Positions 25,914 through 35,403 of a stretch of DNA of 64,000 nucleotides are shown piece after piece. The number at the start of each line of letters is the position of its first letter. The first letter of the stretch is position 1. The notes under the pieces are model-generated. The model saw only the letters and a program-made list of their open reading frames with translations. It searched no databases and was not told where the DNA came from. A program made the translations under genes and the position numbers. Source of the stretch: CAVQJU01 sp963729215 (GTDB lineage Bacteria; Acidobacteriota; Vicinamibacteria; Vicinamibacterales; CAVVIG01); assembly GCA_963729215.1 (NCBI GenBank), contig CAVSND010000013.1, positions 124,001 to 188,000 on the forward strand, in the 5' to 3' direction.

Positions 25914-26333
25914 ATGATACTTGGACGTCTGCTCGCGATCTGCTGTGTGGCGAGCCTCCTGCTGGCGGGCGCGCGCCCGGCGCATGCCCATCATTCGTTC
26001 GCCATGTTCGACCACACGCGAACCGTCACGCTCAAGGGTGAGGTGACCAGGTTCCAGTGGACCAATCCGCACGCCCTGCTCGAGCTCGACGTGCCGGGGC
26101 CCGATGGGGTCAAACATTTCACGCTGGAGCTGACGAGCATCAACATGATGCAGCGTCTTGGCTGGCGATCGGATTACATCAAAGCGGGCGACAAGGTGAA
26201 GGCGGTCATGGCGCCGCTCGTGAACGGCGCCGCAGGCGGCCTGCTGCTCGAAATCACGCTGCCCGACGGCAGGAAGCTCGAGCCGGGCGTGCCGGCGGCC
26301 GGCACGTTCAAACGAACGGCGGAGGCCGAGTGA
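25914..26333 (+). CDS. DUF6152-family periplasmic protein
   Basis: A 139-residue exported protein (RBS GGAGGG before ATG 25914). Signal peptide ends AHAHHSF; the start HHSFAMFD, then LKGEVTRFQWTNPHALLELD and later LLLEITLPDGRKLEPGVP are the family hallmarks. The N-terminal His pair might bind a metal. Stop overlaps the ATG of the next gene (TGATG), so the two are coupled. Confidence 0.85.
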   Translation: MILGRLLAICCVASLLLAGARPAHAHHSFAMFDHTRTVTLKGEVTRFQWTNPHALLELDVPGPDGVKHFTLELTSINMMQRLGWRSDYIKAGDKVKAVMAPLVNGAAGGLLLEITLPDGRKLEPGVPAAGTFKRTAEAE

Positions 26334-27100
26334 TGCGCGTCGTTCTCGCGCTCATGGCCGGATGTGTCGCAGCGGTCCAGGTTCTGGCGGCAGCCCAGGG
26401 CGTCCGCCCCGCCGCGGCTCCCGACATCACGGGCTCCTGGGAGCGTTACGGAGGATTCTTCGGCGCGCCGACCGAAGCCCAGCGCAACGACCCCACGATT
26501 CCGCCGCGGGCGCCGCAGCCGCCGCTCAAGCCCGATTACCTGAAGGAATGGCAGGCACGAGTCCAGGCCGCGCGCGAAGCCGACGCCAAAGGCACGCCGC
26601 TCGCGACGAACTACACGAACTGCCTGCCTGACGGGATGCCGACGATGATGGGGGCGATGTTTCCGCTCGAGATCCTGCAGAGCCGGGGACAGATCACGAT
26701 CATCGAGGAAGCCTTCACGCAGGTCCGGCGGATTCTGCTCGATCAACCGCAGAAGCGAATTGACGACGTGGAGCCCGGGTTCTACGGACGTTCGGTCGGG
26801 CGCTGGGACGGCGACACGCTCGTCGTCGATACCATCGGCGTCAAGGAAAGCGTTCGCTTCCAGAACACGTCGCATTCACGGGACATGCGGATTGCCGAGC
26901 GCATGCACCTCGTGGCGCCGGATATTCTCTGGAACGAGATTACGATCACGGATCCGGTGACGCTGGACAAACCCTGGACCGTGGTTTACGCGTACCGCCG
27001 GATGCCGAACTACACGCTCCTCGAGTACGTCTGCGAGGACAACCGCGAATTCGCCGACCAGGGGTTCCAGAAGTCCACTCTCGGGACGGAGAAGAAGTAG
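26333..27100 (+). CDS. Exported conserved protein paired with DUF6152
   Basis: A 255-residue protein with a signal peptide (VVLALMAGCVAAVQVLAAAQ). The mature part starts PDITGSWERYGGFFG and includes NCLPDGMPTMMGAMFPLEIL, GRSVGRWDGDTLVVDTIGVK and MRIAERMHLVAPDILWNEIT, motifs of a widespread secreted family often found beside DUF6152. The fold appears beta-rich. Biochemical role unknown. Coupled to the upstream gene by a one-base overlap. Confidence 0.75.
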   Translation: MRVVLALMAGCVAAVQVLAAAQGVRPAAAPDITGSWERYGGFFGAPTEAQRNDPTIPPRAPQPPLKPDYLKEWQARVQAAREADAKGTPLATNYTNCLPDGMPTMMGAMFPLEILQSRGQITIIEEAFTQVRRILLDQPQKRIDDVEPGFYGRSVGRWDGDTLVVDTIGVKESVRFQNTSHSRDMRIAERMHLVAPDILWNEITITDPVTLDKPWTVVYAYRRMPNYTLLEYVCEDNREFADQGFQKSTLGTEKK

Positions 27101-27121
27101 CCGGGAGTCAGGAGTCGGCGG

Positions 27122-27313
27122 TCACTCGGAACCGTCGGCCCGCGTGACGTGCACGTCGCGATTCTCGCCGCGTCCCGTCACGCGTACGCGCCACGGGTTG
27201 CAGCAGACCTCGCAGTCCTGCACGAAGCTGCCCTTCACGTCGGGTTCGACGTAGATTTCGACCGTCTCGCCACAGTACGGACAGGTCACCAGATGCTCGT
27301 CGTCCACATCCAC
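27122..27313 (-). CDS. CPXCG-motif cysteine-rich small protein
   Basis: A 63-residue protein with CPYCGETVEIYVEP near the start and DCEVCCNPW in the middle; the paired CxxC motifs likely hold one zinc (zinc-ribbon). Start ATG 27313. This conserved small family has no assigned role. It lies between two convergent transcription units. Confidence 0.85.
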   Translation of the reverse strand: MDVDDEHLVTCPYCGETVEIYVEPDVKGSFVQDCEVCCNPWRVRVTGRGENRDVHVTRADGSE

Positions 27314-27371
27314 ACCATAGCACCCGGCGGCCGATTTCCGGCCGAAGCGTAGCGTAAGGAAAGAGTGACGT

Positions 27372-28680
27372 TCACTCGGCCCGCAGGGCGACGAGGGGAT
27401 CGACCGCCGCGGCGCGGCGTGCCGGCAGCCAGCAGGCGAGCAACGCGACGCTCAGCACTGCCGCCGACGCGCCGGCGAATACCCGCGGATCGCGGGCGCT
27501 CACGCCGTAAAGCAGCGATGCCATCAGGCGGCCTCCGGCAAGGCCTGCCGCCAGACCGAGCGCGATGCCGGTGAGCGCCAAGATGGCTCCCTGGCGCAGG
27601 ACCATTTGCGCGACGCCTCGTGGCTCGGCGCCAAGCGCGAGGCGCACGCCGATTTCCGGGATACGTTGTGCGACCGCGTAGGAGAGCACCCCATAGAGGC
27701 CGATACGATGCCATCGCCAGCGCCAGCCCGGCGAACACGGCCACCAGCGTCATCTGGGTGTTGCGCTTGAGCAGGTCGGAGTCGAAGACGTCGTTCATCG
27801 TGCGGATGTTGGCGACGGGTTCGTCCGGATCGACTTCGCCCACGGCCCGGCGGATGGATGACGCGAGCGTCCCTGGATCGGCGCTCGCGCGAACGACGAG
27901 ATGTTTGCGGCCAGAAAAACGACGCGTCCACGTCGACCTGACCGGCCGGTATGTACGACTTCCGGCTCCGAGCGGGCTTGCCGCGAATCGCCTGCGCCAC
28001 AGCGAGTCCGAGATGATCGCGACGTCGTGACCGGCGGTGTCTTCGCCCGCGCGGAACCCGCGCCCCAATGCCGGCGTGACGCCAAGCACGTCGAACGTGT
28101 TTGCGGTGACAAACGCTGCGAACACGCGCTCTGGATCACCTGTCGTCCCTCCAACGTTCACCTCCCGCCCCGCACTGGCCGCCAGCGTCATCGTCCCGCT
28201 GCGTTCGCTGTAGTCGAGAAACTCGGGATCGGACAGAGGCGCCGATGCGACGCCGTTCCACCGATTCCACACCGCCACGAGGCGATCCGGGGCCTGATAG
28301 GGCAGCGGCCGCAGGAGCACCGTGTGCACGAGACTGAAGACCACGGTGTTCGCTCCGATTCCTAATGCGAGCGTCACAACGGCGACAGTCGTGAAGCCGG
28401 CGTTCCTGCGCATCGTGCGCAGGGCGTAGCGCAGATCCTGCATCGCCAGATCCAGCATCGGAAGTCCCCTTCGATCCCGGCAGGCCTCCTTCGCGATTTC
28501 GATTCCACCCAGCTTGAGCAGGGCGTCCCGGCGGGCCTGTTCGTGGTCCATGCCCGCGCGGATGTTGTCTGCGATGTGGGCGTCGAGGTGGCCGTTCAGC
28601 TCTTCGACCAGGTCGGAATTCCTGTGGCGTCGACCGAACAGGCCGGTCAGGCGTTTAAACCAGGCGCGGATATGTGCCAT
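27372..28680 (-). pseudogene. ADOP-type permease 1, internally deleted and frameshifted
   Basis: N-terminus (ATG 28680) matches the ADOP family: the DLVEELNGHLDAHIADNIRA cap, then MRRNAGFTTVAVVTLALGIG transmembrane segment 1 and the start of a MacB periplasmic domain up to DSLWRRRFAASPL. The sequence then jumps within a few codons to the end of the second periplasmic domain (KSYIPAGQVDVDASFF, then HLVVRASADPGTLASSIRR) and the last three membrane segments (GEIGV-like QRIPEIGVRLALGAE, ending DPLVALRAE). About 330-350 residues are missing relative to permease 2, and at least three frame changes occur (near 27985, 27910 and 27695). Deletion could be genuine or an assembly collapse between the paralogues. 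Confidence 0.8.
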
Positions 28681-28686
28681 GGCCGT

Positions 28687-31379
28687 TCACTCGGCCCGCA
28701 GGGCGACGAGCGGATCGACCGCCGCCGCACGACGCGCGGGCAGCCAGCAGGCCAGCAACGCGACACTCAGCAGGATGAGCGTGGCCGCCGCGAAAACACC
28801 CGGGTCGCGTGTGCTGACGCCATAGACCAGCGACGCCATCAGGCGGCCGCCGGCCAGGGCCGCGACCAGGCCGACCGCGACGCCGGCGATCGCGACGCCC
28901 CCGCCCTGACGCAACACCATGCCGGCGACCCTGGCCGGTTCCGCGCCCAGGGCCAGGCGAACGCCGATTTCTCCGGTGCGTTGCGTCACGATGTACGACA
29001 TGACGCCGTAGATGCCGATCACGCCGAGGACGAGCGCCACGCTGGCGGCGATGGCGATCAGGACCATCGTGAACGCCATCTGATCGGATGCCCGATCGAG
29101 GATCGCCTGCAGCGTGCGCACATCCGCCAGGGCGATGTTCGGATCGATGCCGGCGACCGCGCCGCGGACCGCCGCAACCACGCTCGAGGGCGGCGTCGTG
29201 GTACGTGCCACGAAACCCATCGTGATCACACTGGGCCCGACCAGTGCCTGAGCGGGAATATCCGGTCCGCCGGCGACGGACATCGGCATGTAGAGGTGCG
29301 ATGTCGGCACGAGCTCGGCGAGGGCCGTCGTCGACGGAATTCTCAGACGACGCCCACGACGATCAGCCAGTCCGGACTCCCGAACGGGGAATTGGGCGGC
29401 GTGGAGCCTTTGACCCGCTGGCCGATGGGATCCCGACCTGGAAAGAACGCATTCGCGAACGCCTCGTCCACCACCACGATTCGCTCGCCCCGCTCGATAT
29501 CGCCGCGATCGATGCTGCGTCCTCGTAGCAGGCGCATCCCGAGCGGCTTCGAAATAGCCAGCCGCGACGCCACGCCACCAAACGACTGGAAGTGGTCTGC
29601 CGTCGTTCAGGCGCCACTCCGTGATCACGCTATTGCCGAAGCAGGCCCCCGTGAGCGGCAGGCACGTCGATGCCGATACGGCCGTGACGCCAGGAATCGT
29701 GGAGAGGCGGTCGAGAATTGCCTGGTGCGCCGCGACGGCAGCCCGCCGGCTCGAGTACCTGACGATCGGGCAACCCGACGCGAAACGTCAGCGCGGACGC
29801 CGGGTTGAAGCCGGGGTCGACGTTCCGCAGTTTCTGAAAGCTGCGGAGCATGAGCCCGGACGAGACCACCAGCACGAGGGCCAGCGCTACCTGGCCTCCC
29901 ATCAACAAGTGACGCGCGTGAAAACGAGCACGGCTCGCCGTGTTGCCCCGTCCGCTCTCGCGGAGCGACGCCGGCAGCGGCGCGACGCGCAGCAGCGGAA
30001 TCGCGCCGAACGCGACGCCGACCAGCAGGCTCAACACGAACGTGAACCCCACGACGACGCCATCCAGCCTGATTTCACGGATGCGGGGAAGGTTCGCAGG
30101 CCCGTAGGCCACCACCAGCTGGACCGCGGCCCACGCAATTGCCAGTCCGACGACGCCTCCGGCAATGGAGAGCAGGGCGCTCTCGGCCAGGAAGTATCGC
30201 ACCAGGGCACGCTTGCTGGCGCCGAGCGCCTGGCGGACCGCGACCTCGCGCTGCCTCGCTTCGGATCTGACGAGAAACAGGTTCGCGACGTTCGCGCACG
30301 CCACGAGGAGAACGAGGACGACCGACACGAGCAGAATCCACAGCGTGTCGCCGACGCGGCCGACGATGAACTGCTGCAGGGGAAGCGGGACGGCGACCAT
30401 TCCAGCCTGGTTCGGTGAGGTTCGTGCCAGGTCCGCGATCAGGGCCGTCATTTCGGTGCGGGCGTTCGCGATCGTCGCGCCGTCGCGCAGCCGCGCGACG
30501 CCCTGGAGCGTAAAAAGAAAAGACGCGCTCGCCCGGGTGGACTGGGCGGCGGTCCACACCTCGGTCCGCGAATCCGGGAACGCGAACGTGGCCGGCATCA
30601 CACCGATCACCTGCGTTGGCACGCCGTTGAGCCGGATCGACTGGCCGACGATATTCGGGTCGAGCCCGTAGCGACGCGCCCAGAGACCATGCGAGAGCAC
30701 GGCCGCCGGGCTGGCGCCGGTTTCGCCCTCCTGTTCGACGAACCACCGGCCAATCGCGGGTTGCACGCGCAACACCTTCGCGAGGGACGGAGTGGCCTGA
30801 GCCGATGTGATGCGCTCGGGGGTTCCGCTGCCGCTCAGCGTGAGCTCGGCGCCCGCGTAGGCGGCCACGGCGTCAAGCGTCCGGGCGTGATCGGCGAGAT
30901 GGTAGTAGAGCTGCCAGTTCATGAAGGCGATGCCCGACGGGATGTTGGCTCTCGGGACGCCGTAGTCGAGCGCGATCAGCCGGCTCGAGTCGCCGTACGG
31001 CAGCGGGATTCAGGAGCACCCGGTATACGACGGTGAAGATCGAGACGTTGGCGCCGATCGCGAGCGCCAGCGTGAGAACGGCGGCGGCAGAAAACGCAGG
31101 GCTGCGACCCAGCATCCGGGCGGCGTGGCGCGCGTCGCGCGCGACGTGTTCGAGCCAGGGGAGCGAGCGCTGTTCGCGATAGGAGTCTGTGGTCATGGCC
31201 AGTCCGCCAAGTTTGAGGGACGCGTGTCTGCAGGCTTCGTCGTACGCCATGCCGGCGCGCAGGTTGTCCGCGATGTGCGCGTCGAGGTGGCCGTTCAGCT
31301 CGTCGGCAAGATCGGCGTCGGATCGGCGCCGTGAGACGAGGCCGCACATGCGAGCGAACCACAGGCGCAGCGATGCCAT
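28687..31379 (-). CDS. ADOP-type FtsX/MacB permease 2, four frameshifts
   Basis: After correction ~897 codons, the usual ADOP size. N-terminal soluble cap (DLADELNGHLDAHIADNLRA) from ATG 31379, TM1 (SAAAVLTLALAIGANVSIFT), periplasmic MacB domain (~100-320), FtsX domain 1 (VACANVANLFLVRSEARQRE), second TM/periplasmic unit, FtsX domain 2 (GEIGVRLALGAEPARV) and ending DPLVALRAE. Frame changes near 31010, 29755 and 29590 are single extra bases; one near 29340 is a lost base. Such permeases carry no ATPase and are thought to pair with MacB-like ATPases. The PadR gene 13 bases upstream should control it. Confidence 0.85.
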
Positions 31380-31392
31380 GGCACTCCTGCGT

Positions 31393-31731
31393 CTACGACG
31401 CTTCGTCGGGCGCGAGGAACCGCGCCAGGATGGCCTGTGCCTGTTCCCAGTCGCGCGTCTCCTTCGCCACCTGTTTCCGGCCCGCCCGCGTGAGCTGGTA
31501 GAACTTGGCGCGGCGATTGTTGTCGGATACACCCCATGCCGACTTGACGTAGCCCTCCTGCTCGAGTTTCAGGAGCGCAGGGTAGAGCGTGCCGTAGTTG
31601 ACGAGCAGCAGATGCCCGCTTGTCTGCTCGATGCGGCGGGCGATGCCGTAGCCGTGCTGCGGGCCCATCGTTTCGAGCGTCTTGAGGATCATCAGCGCCA
31701 GCGTTCCCTGCCAGACGTCGGTTTTACTCAT
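31393..31731 (-). CDS. PadR-family transcriptional regulator
   Basis: A 112-residue winged-helix regulator: starts MSKTDVWQGTLALMILKTLE, has MGPQHGYGIARRIEQTSGHL and NYGTLYPALLKLEQEGYVKS (recognition helix), then the wing RRAKFYQLTRAGRKQV. This N-terminus is the standard one for PadR genes standing in front of ADOP permeases. It heads the operon with permeases 2 and 1 and likely represses it. Confidence 0.92.
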   Translation of the reverse strand: MSKTDVWQGTLALMILKTLETMGPQHGYGIARRIEQTSGHLLLVNYGTLYPALLKLEQEGYVKSAWGVSDNNRRAKFYQLTRAGRKQVAKETRDWEQAQAILARFLAPDEAS

Positions 31732-31734
31732 AAA

Positions 31735-31798
31735 AAAGGTCCATCAGGTCCACTAGGTCCAGGTCCCACAGAGTCCACAGGATTACAGGTCCACACGG
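31735..31798. repeat. GGTCCA-rich direct repeats
   Basis: Words of the type GGTCCATCA, GGTCCACTA, GGTCCAGGT, GAGTCCACA, AGGTCCACA follow one another between the PadR start (31731) and the end of the upstream ATPase gene (31799). The promoter of the PadR-permease operon would have to lie here or upstream inside the ATPase gene. Same base words as the 795-966 cluster. Confidence 0.6.
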
Positions 31799-32467
31799 TC
31801 AATCGTCAACGAGCCAGCCGTCGCGCAAGTGGATGATCCGCGAACCGTACGTCGCGTTCACCTCGGAGTGCGTCACCTGGATGATGGTCGTGCCGGCCTC
31901 GTTGAGCTTGCGGAACAGCTCCATGATCTCCTTGCCCTGTTCGGAGTGCAGGTTGCCGGTCGGCTCGTCGGCAAGAATGACCTTCGGGTTGGCGATGACG
32001 GCGCGCGCGACCCCGACGAGCTGCTGCTGGCCGCCCGACAGCTGGCTCGGGTACAGATCCTTTTTCCCGACGATCTGGAACCGATCGAGGACGTCGGCCA
32101 CCATGCTCTGCCGATCTTTCCGGCCGACGTTGCGATACGAGAGCGGGATCTCGAGGTTCTCGTAGACCGTCAGGTTGTCGAGCAGGTGATAGCTCTGGAA
32201 CACGAACCCGATGTGCTGTTTGTGGAGCTCGTTGCGCTGCTTCGGGTTCATCCGGTGCACCGGCTGGCCCAGGAACTCGAAGTCGCCCGACCACGCGGCG
32301 TCGTGCATGCCCAGGATGTGGAGCAGCGTCGACTTGCCCGCGCCGGACGGCCCCATGATCGAGACGAACTCGCCGATGTTGATGTCGAGCGTAATTCGCC
32401 GGAGCGCATACGTCCGTGCCGGACCCTGCGGGTATGACTTTTCGAGGTTGCGGAGGGCGATGAGCAT
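31799..32467 (-). CDS. ABC transporter ATPase (MacB/LolD type) 2
   Basis: A 222-residue ATPase: Walker A MGPSGAGKST, Q-loop FVFQSYHLLDNLT, signature LSGGQQQLVGVARA, Walker B VILADEPTGNL with His of VTHSE. The GNLHSE D-loop differs from the usual GNLDS. The ATG 32467 follows the stop of the first ATPase without gap (TAGATG). It belongs to the adaptor-ATPase-ATPase operon and probably energises the ADOP permeases downstream. Confidence 0.92.
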   Translation of the reverse strand: MLIALRNLEKSYPQGPARTYALRRITLDINIGEFVSIMGPSGAGKSTLLHILGMHDAAWSGDFEFLGQPVHRMNPKQRNELHKQHIGFVFQSYHLLDNLTVYENLEIPLSYRNVGRKDRQSMVADVLDRFQIVGKKDLYPSQLSGGQQQLVGVARAVIANPKVILADEPTGNLHSEQGKEIMELFRKLNEAGTTIIQVTHSEVNATYGSRIIHLRDGWLVDD

Positions 32468-33196
32468 CTACGTGGTCAGTTCCAGCCCGTGCGTCGGTTC
32501 GGGTTCGTCGACGACGCGTCCGTCGAACAGGTAGATGCTGCGGTCGGCATGGCGCGCGTACCGGGGGTCGTGCGTCACCATGCAGATGGTCGCGCCCGTC
32601 ATGTACAGCTCGTGCAGCAGCTCCATGACGGACTCGCCGCTCTTCGAATCGAGGTTGCCCGTCGGCTCGTCGGCGAGCAGAATCACCGGCTCGCCGGCGA
32701 CGGCGCGGGCGACCGCCACGCGCTGCTGCTGACCGCCCGAGAGCTGGCTGGGCAGGTGCTTCGCGCGGTGAGCCATGCCGACGCGCTCGAGCGCTTCCTG
32801 CACGCGCTGCTTCCGCTCGCTCGGCCGCATCCCGCGGTAGGTGAGCGGCAGCTCGACGTTCTCGAACACGGAGAGGTCGCCGATCAGGTTGAAGCTCTGG
32901 AAGATGAAGCCGATTTCGCGGTTGCGGACGCGGGCGCGCTCCCAGGCTTTCAGCTCGCCGACCGGGCGGCCGTTCAGCTCGTACGAGCCCCCGCTCGGCG
33001 AATCGAGGAGGCCGAGGATCGACAGCAGCGTGGACTTGCCGCAGCCGGACGGCCCGGAAATCGCGACGTACTCACCGCGCGCAATCTCCACGTCCACGGC
33101 GGCGAGCGCGTGGGTTTCGACTTCGTCGGTGACGAAGACCTTCGTCACCCCTTCCAGCTTGATCACGGGCGGCATCGCAGAGGACATCGGCATCAT
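32468..33196 (-). CDS. ABC transporter ATPase (MacB/LolD type) 1
   Basis: A 242-residue ATPase with start ATG 33196 chosen for the GAGG eight bases upstream (a longer frame to 33235 would overlap the adaptor). Walker A SGPSGCGKST, Q-loop FIFQSFNLIGDLS, signature LSGGQQQRVAVARA, Walker B VILLADEPTGNLDS and MVTHDPRYA. Unlike its neighbour it has the canonical GNLDS D-loop, so the two may form a heterodimer. Confidence 0.92.
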   Translation of the reverse strand: MMPMSSAMPPVIKLEGVTKVFVTDEVETHALAAVDVEIARGEYVAISGPSGCGKSTLLSILGLLDSPSGGSYELNGRPVGELKAWERARVRNREIGFIFQSFNLIGDLSVFENVELPLTYRGMRPSERKQRVQEALERVGMAHRAKHLPSQLSGGQQQRVAVARAVAGEPVILLADEPTGNLDSKSGESVMELLHELYMTGATICMVTHDPRYARHADRSIYLFDGRVVDEPEPTHGLELTT

Positions 33197-33206
33197 CACG
33201 CAAACC

Positions 33207-34457
33207 TCATTGCAGTCGGACCCGATCGAAGGCATCCCAGTTCGACATGTCCGAGAGAATCACCTGGTCGCCGGCGTTCAGCCCGGAGACGATTTCCACT
33301 TCGTTGACGGAGACGCGGCCGAGCTTCACCTGGACTCGTGTCGCTTCGCCGTTCGGCAGAAGCTTGAACAGGCCGACGGCGGTCTGCTCCTGGCCGAACG
33401 CCGGACGGCCGACCTTGATGACGTCGGCCAGCCGTTCGAGCTGCACGGTGCCGTCGACGCTCAGATCGGGGCGGGCGCCCTTCGGCAGCGGTCCGTCCAT
33501 CACGACGTCCACGGTGACCGTGCCGTTCTGGACCGAGGGGTCGATGCGCACGACCTTGCCGGAGACGATGCCGTTGCGCGTGTCGATGGTGGCCGGCAGA
33601 CCGACCTGGATGTCCTTGGCCCGCGTTTCCGCGATCTTCAGTTCGGCCTTGAGGCGAGAGGGATCGGCGACGCGCGCGAGGTTCGTGCCCGGAGCGACCT
33701 GCTGCCCGACCTCGACCGGAACGACCTGGAGGACGCCCGAGAAACCGGCGCGCACGTGCAACTCGTCCACTTGCCGTTGCTTGAGACGGAGCATGGCCCG
33801 CGTTTGATTGACTTCCGACTCCTGGACCGCCAGCCGGGACCGCATCGACTCCTCATGGCTGGCGAGCTGCTTCTTGGAAATGGCGTACCGCGCGGACAGC
33901 TGGTCGGCGTCGAGCGTGGCCTGCTTGAGCGTCATCTCGGAGACGAGGCCCTTCGCGGCCAGTTGATTGTTGGCCTCGACCTGCAGCGCGGCCTTCTTGT
34001 AGTCCGCCTCGATGCTCGCGGTCGTGGCCTCCTGGGCGAGGGTGTCGTTCTGGAGCTGGACGCGCAGGTTGCTCAGGCTCGCCTCGGCGCCGGCCAGCTT
34101 CAGCGTCGCGTCCTGCAGCTCCTGTTCGAGCTGTGGATTGCTGAGCTCGAGGATGACGCTGCCGGCGGTGACCTCCGTCCCGGGACGCAGCACGATGCGC
34201 TCGACCCGGCCGACCGTGGTCGCCGGAATCCAGCGAATGTCCTCGGGCACCAGCGTGCCGATGCCGCGCTCGTCCCGGAGCATGGGCCCCCGCTTGACCG
34301 TGTCGATCCAGAGCGTGCCCCGGTCGACGCCGGGGGCCGCGGGCTTGAGACGGGACACCCCCAGGCTGATGAGCAGGACGACCGCCAGGCCGACCGCGCC
34401 GTACACCGCGCGGCGGATGCGTTTCTGGCGGAGGTTGGACGGCCGGGCAATGTCCAT
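33207..34457 (-). CDS. Periplasmic adaptor (HlyD/MacA-type membrane fusion protein)
   Basis: A 416-residue adaptor: one N-terminal membrane segment (AVYGAVGLAVVLLISLGVSR), lipoyl half-motifs, a long alpha-hairpin (~105-235: ELSNPQLEQELQDATLKLAG to MLRLKQRQVDELHVRAGFSG), beta-barrel (AETRAKDIQVGLPATIDTRN) and a membrane-proximal domain ending FDRVRLQ. It would link inner-membrane permease to an outer-membrane duct; no TolC-like gene is in the window. First gene of the export operon. Confidence 0.9.
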   Translation of the reverse strand: MDIARPSNLRQKRIRRAVYGAVGLAVVLLISLGVSRLKPAAPGVDRGTLWIDTVKRGPMLRDERGIGTLVPEDIRWIPATTVGRVERIVLRPGTEVTAGSVILELSNPQLEQELQDATLKLAGAEASLSNLRVQLQNDTLAQEATTASIEADYKKAALQVEANNQLAAKGLVSEMTLKQATLDADQLSARYAISKKQLASHEESMRSRLAVQESEVNQTRAMLRLKQRQVDELHVRAGFSGVLQVVPVEVGQQVAPGTNLARVADPSRLKAELKIAETRAKDIQVGLPATIDTRNGIVSGKVVRIDPSVQNGTVTVDVVMDGPLPKGARPDLSVDGTVQLERLADVIKVGRPAFGQEQTAVGLFKLLPNGEATRVQVKLGRVSVNEVEIVSGLNAGDQVILSDMSNWDAFDRVRLQ

Positions 34458-34701
34458 ACGTCAGTCCTCCCTTAGACGGAACGCGCGGCACAGTGGTTCA
34501 TCTGGGATTCCCATAGCAGGGTGCCACATGCACCTATGGGAAGGCAATAGAGCGATGGGAAGAACAGAAGGAAGCCGGCGGCCGCAGACCAGCGGCCGCT
34601 CCGGCACGCCGTGTCGTTCGTGTAACGGTGAACCGATTCGCCGGTTTCCCGTCTAACCGAGCACAAACCGCTGCCTGATTGCGCGGCGGAGAAAGGCCGG
34701 T

Positions 34702-35274
34702 ATGACCGGGACCTGGTCCTGCGTCCCTTGGCTGCGTGTGTGGGCAGCGCTGTTGCTGGTTCTGGCCAGCCGGCCCGCCCGCGCCGGTACCGGCGACATC
34801 GCGGGTGTCCGCTCGACGAACGCGGCGATTCGCGAGATGCTCGACGACGGCGCGTGGGAATCGCCCACGTTCCGCGGGCTCGTTCGCGCGATCGTCGCCC
34901 ACAACGGCATCGTGTACGTGGAGGACGGGGTGTGCCGCCACGGCGTGCACGCGTGCCTGCTGATGAACGTGACGCCGGCATCCGGTTACCGGATCCTCCA
35001 GATTGTGATCGATCGCCAGGGGGTGATGGCTCACCGCAGGCGTCTGGATGTCATCGCCACCATCGGCCACGAACTCTGCCACGCGATGGAAGTGCTCGCC
35101 GACCGCTCGATCACCAGCGCTGCCGCCATCTTCCAGTTCTACGCGGGCAAGGTTGCGACGGCCAACCCAACCTTCGAAACACGCGCCGCGATCGCCACTG
35201 GTCTGAAAGTACGGAGCGAGCTGGGTCACGGCGACACGTTCGTCTGGCAGCAGGTCGCGCTGGATGTCCGCTGA
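34702..35274 (+). CDS. Secreted HELxH-motif protein A (putative metallopeptidase-like)
   Basis: A 190-residue exported protein (RBS GGAGAAAGG; signal peptide to ~28). Conserved with the protein at 56108-56660: STN..I..., PTFRGLVRAIVAHNGIVYVE, GVCRHGVHACL, TIGHELCHAMEVLAD and FETRAAI. HELCH (123-127) is an HExxH zinc-binding pattern, followed by Glu130 and the conserved FET near 158-160. I do not recognise a named family. The domain size and motif suggest a minimal zinc peptidase or an inactive relative. The 244-base spacer before it holds a GCGGCCGC...GCGGCCGC dyad near 34580 and no gene. Confidence 0.7.
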   Translation: MTGTWSCVPWLRVWAALLLVLASRPARAGTGDIAGVRSTNAAIREMLDDGAWESPTFRGLVRAIVAHNGIVYVEDGVCRHGVHACLLMNVTPASGYRILQIVIDRQGVMAHRRRLDVIATIGHELCHAMEVLADRSITSAAAIFQFYAGKVATANPTFETRAAIATGLKVRSELGHGDTFVWQQVALDVR

Positions 35275-35403
35275 TCACGCTGCGCCGGGAAGCGGCTTCC
35301 TGAACGCGGATCGATCACGTTTCACGCTCCGGGTCAGGGTTTCGGGCGTAAAGGTCACAGCACGACCGGAGGGGCTGCATGACCAAGGTGGTCCGGCGCA
35401 GAA

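Noticed and set aside
28687..31379. Decay of the ADOP permease 2 gene into a pseudogene
   Set aside because: Four shifts are present, but every domain is complete and the corrected length is normal; the same error pattern is seen in unrelated essential-type genes, so sequencing error is more likely.
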